Below, in pieces: positions 13,610 to 13,804 of a stretch of DNA of 13,804 nucleotides. A program made the position numbers and the translations under genes. The DNA comes from Anaerolineaceae bacterium (lineage in GTDB: Bacteria > Chloroflexota > Anaerolineae > Anaerolineales > Anaerolineaceae), in NCBI GenBank assembly GCA_011620505.1, contig WOZA01000004.1, positions 1 through 13,804 on the forward strand. Reading direction: 5' to 3'. The notes under the pieces are model-generated. The model was not told the DNA's origin. It did not search any database and saw only the letters and a program-made list of their open reading frames with translations. The stretch's first letter is position 1; the number at the start of each line of letters is the position of its first letter.

Positions 13610-13804
13610 TATAGCTAATAGTTCATACCTGATAGCTGGTAGCTCACAGGGAGGACACCTGTACCATCGTAAGTACCCGCGAAGCAGGGTATGAGGATCT
13701 TTTCTCGTAAAGATTTACATAATCAAGAAAAGTACCCGTAGGGCGCGATTGGAAGCACTGCAATCCTTATCAGGGAAAGATCTTGGTGTGCTTCCAATCC
13801 GCCA
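13610..13804 (+). other. Hairpin-rich non-coding region at the window end
   Basis: Four inverted repeats follow one another: ACAGG/CCTGT (13646-13662), TACCCGC-gaa-GC-a-GGGTA (13674-13691), ATCTTT/AAAGAT (13697-13714) and a perfect 12-bp pair GATTGGAAGCAC/GTGCTTCCAATC (13747-13758 with 13788-13799). AAGTACCCG occurs twice, at 13671-13679 and 13730-13738. A degenerate TAGCT-type repeat lies at about 13610-13645. No gene is visible. It may be a structured RNA, a leader of the next gene, or a repeat element; the window ends before this can be judged. Confidence 0.4.

Noticed and set aside
1..13804. CRISPR array, tRNA, rRNA, integrase or transposase gene
   Set aside because: I looked for regularly spaced repeats, cloverleaf folds and recombinase motifs and found none that hold up. 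The only mobile-type signal is the non-coding palindromic element.

Overview
The window is a 13.8 kb stretch of bacterial chromosome with moderate GC content, tightly packed housekeeping genes on both strands and one looser accessory island. No ribosomal RNA gene or taxonomic marker is present. The gene set, the alternative starts and the protein style suggest an anaerobic Chloroflexota (Anaerolineae-like) organism; this is an impression from sequence character, not a demonstrated placement.

Layout. (1) Positions 1-1260, minus strand: prfA (release factor 1) followed by the first 65 codons of prmC, whose product methylates the GGQ glutamine of release factors; the two reading frames overlap by 8 nt. 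(2) 1435-3706, plus strand: a histidine phosphatase and a CNNM/CorC-type membrane protein with CBS domains, each with its own promoter-like box. (3) 3709-5428, minus strand: a probable operon of a UbiA-like membrane protein that lacks the catalytic aspartate motifs and a PUA-less RlmI-like methyltransferase. (4) 5540-7530, plus strand: a PatB/MalY-type C-S lyase and a class I methyltransferase, 8 nt apart. (5) 7518-9457, minus strand: tgt (tRNA-guanine transglycosylase) and uppP (undecaprenyl-diphosphatase), overlapping by ATGA. (6) 9458-11565: an accessory island with a nested palindromic repeat element, about 370 nt without a credible gene, a near-consensus promoter, a two-gene cassette of exported proteins (a DUF2690-like secreted protein with an apparent ACG start, and a lipoprotein), and a closing hairpin. 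(7) 11847-13609, plus strand: alr (alanine racemase) overlapping a PHP-domain phosphoesterase by ATGA. (8) 13610-13804: hairpin-rich non-coding sequence running off the window.

Functional links: prfA and prmC act together in translation termination; tgt and the RlmI-like protein are RNA-modification enzymes; uppP and alr both serve cell-wall synthesis. Several promoters look like extended -10 elements (TG-N-TATAAT type). For alr and the UbiA-like gene the -10 box lies so close to the start codon that the mRNA would be leaderless or nearly so.

The most unusual items are the secreted DUF2690-like gene, which has a perfect AGGAGG at good spacing before an ACG codon and no ATG/GTG/TTG that would keep its signal peptide; its pairing with an unrecognised lipoprotein; the motif-less UbiA-like protein; and the nested palindrome at 9583-9716.
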